A stretch of 64,000 nt of DNA from Pithys albifrons albifrons (Eukaryota; Chordata; Aves; Passeriformes; Thamnophilidae), in assembly GCF_047495875.1 (NCBI RefSeq), contig NC_092471.1, positions 16,637,001-16,701,000 on the forward strand, given 5' to 3'. A program made the translations under genes and the position numbers. A model generated the notes under the pieces. That model did not search any database, was not told the origin of the DNA, and saw nothing but the letters and a program-made list of their open reading frames with translations. Positions 28,167 to 48,800 of this stretch are shown piece after piece (positions within the stretch are counted from its first letter, which is position 1; every line of letters begins with the position of its first letter).

Positions 28167-29250
28167 GAGAGCATCCAACCCCAGCCGCTTCCCATCAACC
28201 ATCCTGCAGCCATGGGGAGAAACCTCCTCAGCTTCCCCCGGTGCACACACAGCCCAGCGTAACTCCCTTCCTCTGCTGCTCCATGGACACAGTCTCGATT
28301 GGTTGACACGCACAGAGGGTGCCCAGATCTCCTCTCCTGGGGGAAGGAACGCAGGACAGGGGTTGCCTGGGGGACAGCCACTTCCCGTGGCCCTGCAGGG
28401 CAGGTCAGTGGCTACAGCAGAGCCCAGGGCACCCCTTAGCTCAAGAGCACAGCTCCCTGCCTCACCAGGCAAGGGAAAGCACAGTCCTGCTGCAGCACCC
28501 ACCTGATCTTCTCTGCACCAATGCCAAGGGAAGTGGCAGCACAGGAGCTTTCCAGGCAGACACCTCCTGACATTGCAGGAGTGCACACAACCCCCTGCCC
28601 GGTGCCCCTGAGGCTTCAAGGAAGCCCACAGCTTATGAGGCCTCACACAGACCAACTACAGCCAAGGGCTTCCTCTCACAAACAGGGAAAAGTAGAAAAA
28701 GGCAACCCAGGATTTATTTGATGGATGTGGCGTGGAGCACCCACCCCCAGGCAGGCCTCACCCTGTGTTCCAAGGTTGGGATTTTCTGATTCACCCTGTG
28801 CAACCATAGGTGTAAAAACTCACTGTATTGAAATTCTCACCGTGCAGCTTGGATTGTTATAGCCTGGCCAGAGAAACTCAGCAGCAGCTGAGCAAGTCCC
28901 AGAGACCAAAACCCAGAGGGACTGTTCAATGGGTAAATTACATCCAGCCACAAGTATCTGTTGCATGCAGTAGAAGAGTCTCTACAAAGATCATCCAGGC
29001 ATGTTTTCCAGAGTCTAGGGTGTCTCACACTCTGTATGCAAACATGAAAGCCATCCTCACCACGGGGTTCCTCCTGCAGGAGTGCACTGATGCACAAGCC
29101 CCACCACACCATGGCTGTGAAGTATCACACTGCCTCCTGGGCAAACCACAGCCATCGTTTAAGTGAAAATCTCATTTGTGTGTTCAGTCAGCTATAGGGG
29201 CAAGGGGAAGGTGGTTAAAGTCTTGTGCAATTTTTTTTAAGAATGCCAAA

Positions 29251-29319
29251 AATAAAAATCTATGTGCAATAGGGACCTTCGTTCTGATCCACTGCAGGGA
29301 AATAATGAGCAGCAATAAA
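29251..29319 (+). terminator. MPP1: Poly(A) signals of MPP1
   Basis: AATAAA occurs at 29251-29256 and again at 29314-29319, about 1.1 kb after the MPP1 stop. Either could end the transcript. Both lie upstream of the converging DKC1 3' end. Positional inference. Confidence 0.5.
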
Positions 29320-29783
29320 TGTGTGCTGAAACATGGCCATGACTGGTGTTTTACATCGCAGGCTGTTTTACTTGCTCATTCCTGGAGCTCTGTTCCCACC
29401 CCCTGACCTGAACACACCCAAGACTGGGCAGGCCAGGACTGAACAGTCCCTCGAGGCACCATGAGACCTTTCCAGCAACTCACTGCAGCACAGGCAAGAA
29501 ACAGAGAACACCCAGCTTCCAGGCATTGCCCCACATGAGTTTTCCTTAAGTCCCCACAGGACCTCCAAAGTCCTGAGCAATGACAAGACCCCTGTAGTGA
29601 CGGTCCATGTCACCATGACCATTTCTGTGCACTGGCAGCTTCTCCAGAAGAGCAGCAGAGGCTGAGCAGGAGGGGCAGCCACCTGCCCACCTGTGGTAAG
29701 CTGCCTCCCCGCCCCATGAACAGACCACTGACCTCTCAGAGGAGCCAGATGAGCAAGGAAATCACCCGTTCAAAAACAGGACT

Positions 29784-29789
29784 TTTATT
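29784..29789 (-). terminator. DKC1: Poly(A) signal of DKC1 (AATAAA on - strand)
   Basis: TTTATT on the + strand reads AATAAA on the - strand, about 1.27 kb beyond the DKC1 stop codon. This implies a 3' UTR of roughly 1.3 kb and leaves about 0.45 kb between the MPP1 and DKC1 ends. Confidence 0.45.
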
Positions 29790-31059
29790 TTTTTATGTAA
29801 AAAAGAGGAAATAAAAATGGACCTTTTTTCTGCCCAGGTTCTGACAGCCACCAGCTGCTGTCCCCACTGCCTGCACTGATCTCCAGCACTTGGAGGGGAG
29901 GATAGACAGTTGAGACAAATGCACAAGGTTAAAACAAAAGTTACAGAATGTCTGCAGGGATGAATCTCACAATAAAGCAGCCTGGATCTGACCCCACTAA
30001 AAGGAGCTAAAATCCTGGCACAACACTACCCCTGTGACAGAAGAGACCTTCCACCCCCCTAGGAAGCCATTCCAGATATGGCAATTAGGAAAAGTCTGTT
30101 TGAAACTGCTTAAGCCCCATGCCCAAGACCCCCTGAAGAGCTGACTCTGACCAAGCTTTTCCTCACTAGGATTCCAGTCCCAGCAGCCCTTCAGAAAAAC
30201 ACATGGTCCAGTCACCTCTTGGTCACCCCTGCCCCCAGCAACACCCCCACTTCCAGACTTCAGAGCACACTGTGCACCAAAACCAGGGAAGGCAACAAAA
30301 AGCCCTGCAGTCCCATTCCAGCAAGTGGGTAGACAGGAACAAGAGAGGCAGCAAGAGGTACACACTGATGAGGGCACTGGGTTTGGGGACCAACTGACAA
30401 CAAGCATGTTAACTGGGCAGTAAAGCAAACAGGAGGAATTAAAACATTTTAATATCTTTGTGCAAAAAGTAAAAAAACCGGATTGAAGAATAACTGGGTG
30501 GGCTATTTGATCTCACAAAGGTCAAGCCAAGCATGTGGCCAAGTTAAATCTAACCAGAGCCCTTTAAATAACCAAGTAACTGTCCCCATCCAAACCCATT
30601 CAGATGGGCTGTGACAAAGCCAGTCCTCCTGGCACCAATACATTCTTGTAACTGTCAGGTAACAGGTTCAACTTTGGAAGAATAGGAAGAAACAAGACTA
30701 GAAAGGGGAGAAAGATTATTCCACCCTCTATGTGAAAACAGACAACAAGTAAGAGCCAGAAGCTACAGCTTCCCTAAGAGATCACTTCTATTGGCATCAT
30801 GGTGCTCAGCTTTAGAGATCAATCCAGTGCAGGGACAGTCGGGCACCCTGCTCCTCTGGCAACCCTTAAAACAGGATGAAGAGGGGCACCCAAGCCAGGC
30901 ACATCCTGGGCAAACACACCCGCTCACTCATATGCACAGCAGAAAAGAGCTTGGAGCTTGCTGGCCCCTTTGCCAACACAGCCAGTCCTCCTCTTCCCAA
31001 GGCCTCAGATTCCTCCTTCCTTACTGATGAGGTTGCCTGCTCTGGACAGATCCAGTTGC

Positions 31060-41619
<10,560 letters not shown>

Positions 41620-41744
41620 GGCCGCGCCGCGTGGTGTCCCCGCCGCTCGCACCGGAACGACCGCCCCGTCCCGACGCGCCCCGCGACGGCGCGTCACCGG
41701 CACCGCCCGCCGCTCACCGCGCCCCTTGCACCGCCCCGCCGGGG

Positions 41745-41985
41745 AGGAGCATCCCGGCTCCGCACATCCCCGCCCCAAGCATCCCGGCTCCGCACATCCC
41801 CGCCCCAAGCATCCCCGCTCCGCACATCCCCGCCCCAAGCATCCCGGCTCCGCACATCCCCGCCCCAAGCATCCCTGTTCCGCGCATCCCCGCCCCAAGC
41901 ATCCCTGTTCCGCGCATCCCTGCTCCCCACATCCCTGCTCCCCACATCCCCGCTCGGCGCATCCCCGCTCCGCGCCCCTGCCGCT
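41745..41985. repeat. GC-rich 30-bp minisatellite upstream of DKC1
   Basis: Two related 15-mers alternate: CATCCCGGCTCCGCA and CATCCCCGCCCCAAG (30-bp period, about eight 30-bp units). The right-hand units degenerate to CATCCCTGCTCCC variants. Because the unit length is a multiple of three, all frames stay open and give spurious repetitive reading frames on both strands. Confidence 0.9.
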
Positions 41986-41989
41986 GCCG

Positions 41990-42980
41990 TTCATCGCTGG
42001 TATTCTCACTAGTGCTAATCTAGTTACAATTCCGGTAACAGTTCCATCTCTTTGGGTTTAAAAAGGAGAGGGTCGTAAGTGCTTTTCGCTGCACGGATTT
42101 TTGCTTTTTCTTCCCGGCGTGGCACATCCACAGCTAACTCGGCGACAAAATAACATCCGGCTCTGATTCGAGGCTTTATCAGCCGTTTTAACCTTGTCGA
42201 AGAGGCTTGTGGTGATCAAGGCTTTTTACATATTGTGGGAGGAAATGTTTGTGTTGCAGAAAGGAACATACCAAGTTCGTTATTTAAGTGTGGGATGTGA
42301 AAAACATTAGAAAAGCCTTTGAAAAGACTGCTGTCTCCAGACTGTAATACCAGTGTTTCACAAAATCAACTCCTGCCTCTGGCTTCTCTCCCAATGCCTC
42401 AGAGAGGTCTCTGGGAGCACTGGCTGAGTGTTCATTTCACTGATCATTAGGTGAGTACATTAGAATCACCTTCCATCCACACAACTCACACAGCCCCAGG
42501 GTATCTCCAGCTTCCAGGACAAAGCCTACCGTGAGTGAAGTTGTATTTTATCTCTGGAGGAATTTGGCACTAAAGGCAGTGGCATCATTTCTCACCTAAA
42601 GACCAGCATTCTTCATCTAAATACCACAAAGGGTCCAAAGAGGCAGAAAGCAAGAGTCACAGGTGCCCAAAGAGTGGACAGGGACAGCAGCTTAAAGGAA
42701 CTAAGCTAACAGTCCACTCCAATAACTCATCCTTCTCCACCTCCACCATTAATTTAATTCCCCAATTCCCCAAGCTGTAGCGGATTTGCCATTGTGCAGA
42801 CCCAGTTCTTTGGGGTAACCAGCTGTCACACAGACACTAGTCAGGCCACCACCACCAGTCCCCAACCACTTGCAGGTTAGTGACCAACTCCCTTTTTGTC
42901 CACCACGTGGCCTTGTGTTGACTGCAGTGTCTGTTGTTTTCAGGAGGGGAAAAAATTATCTTTTTATGTATTTTTTGTTA
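41990..42980. other. DKC1-F8A intergenic region
   Basis: About 1 kb between the DKC1 upstream minisatellite and the F8A 3' end. I see no gene, RNA or repeat that I can support here. Confidence 0.5.
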
Positions 42981-42988
42981 GGTTTTTG

Positions 42989-43097
42989 TTTATTTGTTTG
43001 GGGGGGTTGTTTGTTTTTCTTTAAAAAACAACTCCCACACTTGATCCCCAGATGCCCAAACCCTCCAACGCTCGCAAATTGCAGCCAGTCCTTTAAT
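42989..43097 (-). terminator. F8A1: Poly(A) signals of F8A
   Basis: On the minus strand ATTAAA (+ 43092-43097) and AATAAA (+ 42989-42994) lie 240 and 343 bases beyond the F8A stop. Either is plausible. Positional inference. Confidence 0.45.
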
Positions 43098-43336
43098 GCA
43101 CAGCCTTGTTCTGCCCCAAACTGGCTTTTCTGCTTCAGGATTATACTTTTCCAAGCATGACAAAGTCCAGTACATACACTGAGCAGTTTACTGTGACACA
43201 AGGTAAATGTGTAGGCAAGCACAACTGCTCATCAACCATCGCTTGATTGTGTTACAGAATCGGTATTAAAAATAGCTGAACAGAGTCCGTGCTGGCACAG
43301 TCTGAGGCAACCAGTCCGAACAGTCCCTGCAGGCGC

Positions 43337-44401
43337 TCAGATCCCCTGCCCGGCAGGGCTCAGCATCTCCTGCAGCACCAGGTGCAGCAGGTGGTTCTGC
43401 TCGGCGCTCAGCAGCGGCCACAGCTCTGCCTGCAGGGCCTTCAGCGCCTCCGCGTCCTTCTCCTGGCAGGCCAGCACGGCGGACTGCAGCAGCAGGAACA
43501 GCTCGGCGGGCAGGTATGTGCTGGCCGGGGGCAGCCCGCCCGCCCCGGGGCCGCCCGCGGTGCCCGGCCCGCCGTCGGGCGCTTCCCAGCAGTACTGCTC
43601 CAGCGTGCGGGCGTGCTCGGGCAGCAGCTTGGCGGGCGGCGGCTGCAGCAGCAGCAGGAGCAGCACCCGCGACACCTCGCAGCGCGCCAGCACGTCCAGG
43701 AAGGCACCGCCGGGCGCGGCCCCGGCCCCGGCGGCCCCGCCGAGCCCGGCCCCGGCCAGGGCCTGCGCCCGCGTCAGCGCCGCCAGCGCCCCGGCGAAGT
43801 CGCGGGCGAGCAGCAGGCAGGAGGCGCGCTCGGCCAGGCAGCGCAGCGCCTGCAGCGGGAGCCGGGCGGCCGCCAGCAGCTCCGCCGCCCGCTGCAGGGG
43901 CGCGGCGGCGCGGGCCGGCTGCCCGGTGTCCCGGAGCGCCGCCGCCAGCTCCAGGCACGGCCCGGCCGCCAGCGCGGGCTGCCCGCGCTCCAGGTGCAGG
44001 CGGGCGGCGAAGGCCCCGCAGCTCTGCGCCGCCGACACGTGCTCGCCGAAGCCGCCGCGCAGCCCCAGGCGCTGCCGCAGGTCCCGCTCCTGCCGCAGGA
44101 AGAGCCGCGCGGCCTCGGCGAGCGCGGCCGCCTCGGCGGGGCCGTGGAACAGGCTCTGGGCGCAGCGCGCCACGGCCAGCTGGCACCAGGCGGCGTAGGG
44201 CAGGCTCTCCTGGGCGCGCAGCTCCCGCGCCAGCGCCGCGAACTGCTCCGCCGCCTCCGCCACGTTCGGCTTCCGCAGGAAGCGCCGCCGCAGCTTGGCC
44301 GACACCAGCCGGTACCGCGCCAGGAAGTCCCCGTCGCCGCCGAGCCCCGGCCCGGAGCCGCCCGCCCCGCCGGGGCCGGACCCGCCGCCCGCCGCCAGCA
44401 T
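43337..44401 (-). CDS. F8A1: HAP40, 40-kDa huntingtin-associated protein (factor VIII intron 22 protein)
   Basis: An intact intronless reading frame of 354 aa (human 371). The start chosen at 44401 (MLAAGGG...) aligns with the human start just before [11 protein letters not shown]; an upstream in-frame ATG at 44494 lies in the promoter CCAAT repeats. After a Gly-rich N-terminus come [15 protein letters not shown] and [17 protein letters not shown]-like helices with alanine-rich repeats, then [15 protein letters not shown] and the terminus [14 protein letters not shown], all characteristic of HAP40. The central Pro-rich loop of the human protein is shorter here. HAP40 binds and stabilises huntingtin and links it to Rab5 on early endosomes. 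Human F8A1 lies in F8 intron 22; here it is a stand-alone gene beside DKC1, divergent from TRMT2B. Confidence 0.95.
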   Translation of the reverse strand: MLAAGGGSGPGGAGGSGPGLGGDGDFLARYRLVSAKLRRRFLRKPNVAEAAEQFAALARELRAQESLPYAAWCQLAVARCAQSLFHGPAEAAALAEAARLFLRQERDLRQRLGLRGGFGEHVSAAQSCGAFAARLHLERGQPALAAGPCLELAAALRDTGQPARAAAPLQRAAELLAAARLPLQALRCLAERASCLLLARDFAGALAALTRAQALAGAGLGGAAGAGAAPGGAFLDVLARCEVSRVLLLLLLQPPPAKLLPEHARTLEQYCWEAPDGGPGTAGGPGAGGLPPASTYLPAELFLLLQSAVLACQEKDAEALKALQAELWPLLSAEQNHLLHLVLQEMLSPAGQGI

Positions 44402-44456
44402 CGCCCCGGCCCGCACGGAACTGACGCGCCGCGCCCGCGCCGAGCCCGGCCCCGCC

Positions 44457-44540
44457 CGCCAATCAGCGCCCGCACCGCCTCCCGCGCCCGCCAATCAGCG
44501 CCCGCACCGCCTCCCGCGCCCGCCAATCAGCGCCAGCACC
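44457..44540 (-). promoter_or_regulatory. F8A1: Triple CCAAT-box tandem repeat at the F8A promoter
   Basis: A GC-rich unit containing CGCCAATCAGCGCC is repeated three times with exactly 32-bp spacing. CCAAT cores lie at 44459-44463, 44491-44495 and 44523-44527, 58-126 bases upstream of the F8A start codon. Thirty-two bases is close to three helical turns, so the three boxes face the same side. CCAAT with flanking CAG is an NF-Y-type site. Confidence 0.8.
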
Positions 44541-44569
44541 GCCCGCTCGTGACAGATGGGCGGGACGGA

Positions 44570-44660
44570 GAGTGGGCGTGGTCACCGAGACCGCTGTAGC
44601 TGTTCCCGTCCACAAAGGGGCGTGGTTTCTATTGGACACGCCCATAGAGGGCGTGGTCAC
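44570..44660. promoter_or_regulatory. GGGCGTGG boxes in the F8A/TRMT2B divergent region
   Basis: Three GGGCGTGG (KLF/Sp1-like) boxes lie at 44574-44581, 44618-44625 and 44649-44656, with an inverted CCAAT (ATTGG) at 44631-44635. This CpG-rich interval separates F8A (minus) from TRMT2B (plus) and probably serves one or both. Confidence 0.55.
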
Positions 44661-44721
44661 GCGAGGCGGGGCTGGGCGGCGACTGCGCCCCCTGGCGGCC
44701 GGGAGGTCCGGCCCCACCGCC

Positions 44722-44812
44722 CCGGGATCGGCATCGGGAATGGGACTGGGATCGAGATCGGGACTGCGACGGGACCGGGACTGAAACCGGGACCGGGATC
44801 AGGGCCAGAACC
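44722..44812. repeat. GGGA(C/T)CGGGA short-unit repeat
   Basis: Irregular repeats of about 6 bp, such as GGGATC, GGGACT and GGGACC, run for about 90 bp in the F8A/TRMT2B interval. Low-complexity CpG-rich sequence. Confidence 0.65.
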
Positions 44813-45439
44813 AGGCTCTGGAGTCCGCGGACGGGGCCGTAGCAGGTTCAAACAAGACGGGTTCACCCAAGCGGTAGCAGGTGAGTGGGTGAGCCCCTGG
44901 CCGATGCGTGGCGGCAGGAACTTTAGGTGAGGCAAAGGGCGAACTTTTGGATAAGAGAAAACTCGCGGGGTCCCTAAATAGATAAACCACGGCTGACTCG
45001 GGAAATCCCTGGAGAAAAGTCGGGAATTTTGGGTGCCGGTGAGGGTTAAGCGGGCGAGCGGGATCATCACGTGTGCTTCCCTGCTTCCTGCTTTTCCATG
45101 ACCGCCTGCTGGAGGCGCGGCCTGGGAGGGGGGCTGGGTGACATCCCTGCACACGTGAGCACACACGCACCCCGCGGTGACCCGGCTCGGGAGCGCTGAG
45201 CCCGCGCTGCCCTGCCCTGAGCATCCCATGGGACAGGGCTGGTGGCCGGTGCCGCTCCGCTCTCAGCGCGGCCACGTGGTTGCTGTGACAGGGACACTGC
45301 CCTGCCCGTGTCGCAGGGTGAGGCTCAGCCCTCCCGAGCCGTGCCCGGTTCTGCGAGCCCGGGGTGCGGTTCCTCGGCTCCCGCATCCCGGGGAGGCGGC
45401 GGGTGGAAGGGCTGCGGTGAGAGCCGAGTGCGGCTGTCG

Positions 45440-45785
45440 CTGCCGGAGCGTGTCCCTGTCCCTTCCCGGAACGTGTCCCGGTCCCTCCCGGAACGTGTCC
45501 CGGTCCCTCCCGGAGGGTGTCCCTGTCCCTGTCCCTCCCGGAGCGTTTTCCTGACCTTTCCCGGAGCGTGTCCCTGTCCCTGTCCCTTCCCGGAGCGTGT
45601 CCCTGTCCCTGTCCCTCCCGGAGCGTTTTCCTGTCCCTCCCGGAGCGTTTTCCTGTCCCTCCCGGAGCGTGTCCTTGTCCCTTCCCGGAGCGTGTCCCTG
45701 TCCTTTCCCGGAGCGTGTCCCGGTCCCTCCCGGAGCGTGTCCCTGTCCCTCCCGGAGCGTGTCCCTGTCGCTCCCGGAGCGGGGC
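45440..45785. repeat. GC-rich minisatellite just upstream of the TRMT2B start
   Basis: About fifteen or more copies of a 22-24 bp unit, consensus CCCTCCCGGAGCGTGTCCCTGT, with variants CTTCCCGGAGCG and GCGTTTTCCTGT. The array ends about 50 bp before the TRMT2B start codon, so it lies in the promoter or 5' UTR. Open frames through it on both strands are repeat artefacts. Confidence 0.9.
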
Positions 45786-45832
45786 GGGTTTCCCACGCTG
45801 TGCCGCCGCCCCGCAGCCCCTCGCCCCGCACC

Positions 45833-48800
45833 ATGGCTCTGTCCTGCGTGTTGAGACCCCCGCACTGGCCCCTGCGCCCGCCGCCGCTCGCCCTGCTCGG
45901 CCGGGACCGCAGCCTGGGGACAACGACAAGGGGGAAAGCGAAGAAAAAGGCCAGGGAGTGCTGTAGCCACCCGGACCCGTCCTGGGAGGAGAGGTATGGC
46001 TATGGCTTTTCCAAAATCACCGAGCACTCTTCCAAAGCTGCAAGTGAGAGCAGTGGGTTTGGGGGTGTTACCCTCGTGCAGCTCTTCCAGTAGAAGAAAC
46101 ACAGCTCTGCTGTTCTTCCTCCAAGTTTAGTCTGGGCATAGGAATAATGGAAAAGACAACTGAAAAGGCTTAAGAGGAAAGGAGCAGACATGTTGCCCTA
46201 TTGGCAAGCTAAAAGTGATAGTCCATTTGATTTGCAGTTCTGTGCCTGATAGTAGGTGGCATTGGGTGCTTTGGAAGCAGCCCCAAAAATCCCAGTACCC
46301 AGTAACAGCAATTTATCCAGCTGTGGGGTGATGTTATTCATGGGCTCAGCGAGTCAGTAGTTGATGGATAGTTATGAGTGTTTGAATCATGTCCGCTTCA
46401 CCCCTTACTCTGCCTTTTTTTTATTCAGCTTTTATGTGTTTTATTCATGCTTGTTCTATCTCAGATACAAGTGGTGGCAAGTTCTGAGGTTTATCTCTAA
46501 ACTATTGCTGAGAATGGGCAACTTGCCTGCTACACACGAACTGCATTTCACTGTGGTTCACTGGGAGTTTGGGTGTTCAGAGCCCACACCAGAACAGTCC
46601 TGCCCATGAAACAGCTGTCAGGGATGTTATGCCATAGGTATAACATAGGGGAAGTATCTCTGGGCACTACAGTGGTGTTGTGCTTTCCAGGTTAGCAAAT
46701 GCAGTGACTCCACTGTGGAGACTTCCCTACCAGGAGCAGCTGCAGGTAAGATGTGTTTGCACAGATTTTTCTCTACTATGTTGCCCCAACTGCCCCTCCT
46801 AGCCCCTTAAGCACTAGCCCTCATCATCTTAATGCTGTAAACTCTTCAAAGCCCTTTTACTCCTGCTTTAATCCTTCAGTTACCACAAAGGATAGAACTG
46901 GGAGGTTCCTTATGGTACAGAGAATGGGCACTTGCACAGTGATCCTGTCCTTTGTGGGACAGCTGGTTCATTGGGGTTTCAGGTTGGACCAAGTGCTCCA
47001 GGCCCCTTCTTGGGGACCATGGACAGAGGATTTTTCCTCTTCCTGTTGCTCCAACCAGCTGTGGTGATGAAAAGGGCAGTTCCTCTAGGGCTGTATTTTC
47101 ACTTACCTTATTTCCTGTTGGACTTCCCAGAGGTGGGTGATGAAGAGCTGCCCACCATCATGTGGTCCTGTGAGAGTGTTTCTGGCTTAGAACTCCTCTG
47201 CAGGTGAAGTATGAAAGCCAGAGGAAGATTTTGCAGACACTGGCATCTCATCTTGAGGAGCTGGGCATAGATGCACGGAAACCTGGTGGGCTCTGCTGTC
47301 CTCTCCAGCCTGTTGTCCCTTCAGTGAGTATCCCATGGGAGTGCTCTCCCCTCTGGGCCACCCACAGTCTCTCATTCAACAGCTGAAGAATCTCATGGTG
47401 GGTATTGCTTGCAGAGAGTGTGTCTGTGGCAGTCCTTGCTAACTAGTCCTTTGCAGCCTGTGACTGCCTGAGAGTGAAATAATTCCAGTGCTTAGGAACC
47501 CTTTTTTGTACCCAAGGCTTCCCTGATAAACCTGTCACCATTCTGCCTCAAAGAGTCATTTCTTCTTCCCAAGGGGGAGTACTGGGGTTCTTGTGCACAA
47601 GCACCATTTCTGTGTTTTGCACACCCATGTTGTCAACAAAACAACCAGCCTGAGTTTTGACTTTTCTCCATTACTTTTAATCCAAGGCTTTATTTTTCTT
47701 TCTTTCCTCCCTCAGCCCATCATTAATGGCTACCGAAACAAATCTACTTTCTCTGTGAACCGAGGACCAGATGGGAACCCCAAAACTGTGGGGCTGTATG
47801 TGGGAACTGGCAAAGGTCAGTGCAGGACAAGAAACTAATAGAAAGCTGCTGGTGTGGGGTGGGCTGGGGCAAGGCTCTGCTGTGACAGCCTCCTCCCAGG
47901 TTAGAAGCCTGAATCCTGGGGGATGCCAACAGACACCACCAAAGCAGGGCAGCAATTTTAACACCTGAATTCATTTGCTTCTTATGAAACACTTGTATTT
48001 TTCTAATTTGCAAAATACAGTAGGAAGGATAATGGATGTGATAGTTGGCCTCCAGGATTTAGCTCTGTTATTCTTAATTAAGCTGTTCCCATTGGTTTGT
48101 TGTGCTCCAGGAGACTGTGCTGAGCAGGAAGAACATGGGAGGATGTGCACTTCTCTAGGCAGCTGAGCAATGTTGGAGTGTTTGGAGTGCATGAGGCAGT
48201 TTGGTTTTGTGCATTGAAGATATGAGCAGTGTGCTCCTTGCAAGGGACACTTGGACACCAGTTTTTTCTCTTTTCCTCTTTTTTTTTTTATGCAGTGAGA
48301 GAATTCAGGGGAAAGGCCTCACCACAGTTTATCATGTTAGATGCTACAGTGGTTTATGTGACTTGAAACAGAGCAGTTAAATACCTGTCCATCTCTCTCC
48401 AGCCAGAAATATTGTCTGTGTGAAAGCCAACCACATGAAGAACATACCCCCAAAACACAGTCAAGTAGCCCAGGTAAATGATTAATAATAAATAAATAAA
48501 TAAATAAATCATGTCTGTCCCTTGACCATGGAATAGAGAGACTGCAACAACTCTTACTTGGGAGAACACTGAAATTTCAGTTACTCTTTATTTTCAAGTT
48601 CATTTTCACAGTCTGAAAATTTTCATACCCAACACTGGTTGATGGATAAATATTTTTTTAGAACCTGCATGTTAATGTTGCAGCCTCTAAACTGTCCCAA
48701 AGGATGATGTTAATGAAATAACAATGAATTCCTCCTGTCAATCTATTGAAAATACATAAGAATTGCAAGGTGAAATTACTAAAATGTCTTGTCTTTCAAG

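Noticed and set aside
43441..44526. Alternative frames overlapping F8A on both strands
   Set aside because: GC-rich shadows. Only one minus-strand frame matches HAP40.
45242..46093. Long frames through the TRMT2B upstream array, including a possible N-terminal extension of TRMT2B
   Set aside because: The repeat encodes low-complexity peptide with no counterpart in TRMT2B. The ATG at 45833 gives a protein of expected type and has a good Kozak context.
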